Position numbers and translations under genes: made by a program. A stretch of DNA of 64,000 nt from Solanum dulcamara (Eukaryota; Streptophyta; Magnoliopsida; Solanales; Solanaceae): NCBI RefSeq assembly GCF_947179165.1, contig NC_077238.1:59849257-59913256 (forward strand). Reading direction: 5' to 3'. Below, one piece after another: positions 63,007-64,000 of the stretch. The notes under the pieces are model-generated. The model made no database searches, was not told the origin of the DNA, and worked only from the letters and a program-made list of their open reading frames with translations. The stretch's first letter is position 1. The number at the start of each line of letters is the position of its first letter.

Positions 63007-64000
63007 CTCATACTGCACTTCTGCATCTTTTTGATGTAGCTCCCTATTAAAGCCACCCCCAGCGCGCGCTTGCTCATCCATAGCTGTAACAAATTCGGAT
63101 AGTGATGAGCTCTCGTCGTTCAGAGAATTGCTTCCATCCTTCTTTTGTACTGGCTTTTTTTTGTATTTTGGACATTCAGTTTTGTATTATATATATATAT
63201 ATATATATATTATTTCAGCCTTTTTTTCTTATAGCTCCCGTATAGGTGACACCAGGTCTGGGGATGTGTCTAGTGTCAGTTTGTCATTTTGATCACTTTC
63301 GGATCTTTTTGTATATTTTGTACCCTATTTACATATATATACCATGGCTCGATTTCTTTTTTAATATTATTCCTCTTTTCTCCTTCTTATGTTATTATTT
63401 ATTTCTTTACTTGATGTTTGACTTCCGCATTTTGGGTTGGTTTTGCTTGCCTACTAGATGTTATAGTAGGCGCCGTCATGGCCCGAGTTGGGTCATGGCG
63501 GTTTCAAGTTTTAGTCATGTCCTCAAAAATTCCTTCAAGACTGCACTCCGACACTAGATTTATGAGGCCCCATTCTGAGTTTGTCTACACCTTTGTATTA
63601 ATTTTTGTACATGATGTTATATTCAATAGATATCTTTGATTTTCTTTGTCTTACATTCCTTTGAAAAAAATCAATATATATTTTTTGTTTGACATCTTTT
63701 AAATTTGGATAGTCTGCCCTTCAATGTGACTCATTGAGTTTTTATTCTTGTTATTTTTTTCTTCTATCAAAAGGTATATTTTTTTCTTTAAAACATGGAT
63801 TTTATACTATATTTGCACAAACTACACACACCTAATTCTCATTTCAATGAGATACATAGGCAGCCTTATTAGGGTTCGGTATTCTTTATTCAAAAGATTT
63901 CAAAAAAAATGTGTTTTACATTGTTAGAATCATATTTTTGACTTAGTTGAGGCCAACATAATTTAAATGTGCATATGAAAGAGCACCAATACAATGGATT
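63007..64000. other. Intergenic DNA right of the LTR, no supported gene
   Basis: Contains an AT microsatellite (63187-63211) and a GAGATACATAGGCAGCCTTA stretch (63850) that is the inverse of the CCTACGTATCTCA motif at 58502 and 59522. Open frames at 63246-63557 and 63418-63639 have no recognisable domain. Confidence 0.4.

Noticed and set aside
1..64000. tRNA, rRNA or other structured RNA genes
   Set aside because: No cloverleaf, A/B-box pair or rRNA segment was recognised. The tRNA-like hits are short retroelement primer sites only.

Overview
This window is eukaryotic, plant nuclear DNA, most likely from a Solanaceae-like dicot. It is AT-rich, nearly all of it is nested transposable elements, and the coding traces are plant ones: a plant respiratory burst oxidase first exon, a plant-type RTE LINE, Tekay/Del and Athila Ty3-gypsy polyproteins, a Copia gag and a plant METTL14-like (MTB) fragment. 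The species assignment is inference from repeat style and was not tested by any search.

Left part (1-13,100). The only gene that looks intact is at the left edge: exon 1 of a respiratory burst oxidase homolog on the minus strand, whose remaining exons lie outside the window. To its right come a 38-bp tandem duplication, a 5'-truncated RTE-type LINE (1584-3731) with a candidate 12-bp target duplication, a long inverted-repeat element with CT/AG-rich arms (about 3790-5865), a 20-bp minisatellite, and a Tourist-like MITE (7503-7864, TSD TTA). A Mutator-like inverted-repeat element (7981-13085, 9-bp TSD) contains a 3.5-kb solo LTR (8036-11519, TSD ATATC) and a hAT MITE (11559-12181, 8-bp TSD). 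The solo LTR itself carries about 1.25 kb of AAT-rich microsatellite and an eight-copy 27-bp minisatellite.

Middle part (13,100-28,140). An LTR ends at 15750 and is followed by about 3 kb of degenerate sequence and a TAT-type gag remnant. Next is a minus-strand Tekay/Del chromovirus: 3' LTR 19770-22099, then chromodomain, integrase, RNase H and RT remnants up to 28139. Its pol is split by a solo LTR (23988-26906, TSD ATGTC).

Right part (28,140-64,000). An Athila-like element, minus strand, begins with its 3' LTR at 28140-29674. It continues as non-coding DNA, a plant-transposon-type ORF (38.4-40.4 kb) and integrase/RNase H/RT (44.1-49.6 kb). It is broken by Tekay-type LTRs (29789-31825, 33175-34998, 35668-37894, 49636-51980), by a divergent-U3 solo LTR (40419-42519), and by solo LTRs 45425-48751 (TSD AAGAG) and 52004-54792 (TSD ATTCA). 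From 55 kb on there are an unidentified minus-strand frame, a METTL14/MTB-like exon fragment abutting a Copia gag with PBS and LTR end, and a TAT/Ogre-like LTR with adjacent PBS (60691-63006). That last LTR is homologous to the solo LTR at 8036-11519.

No functional gene network is visible. The interest lies in the insertion history, which can be read to four levels from target-site duplications and from reading frames that resume across insertions, and in the family-specific short palindromes near the start of the LTRs. I saw no tRNA, rRNA, CRISPR array or new defence or biosynthetic system.
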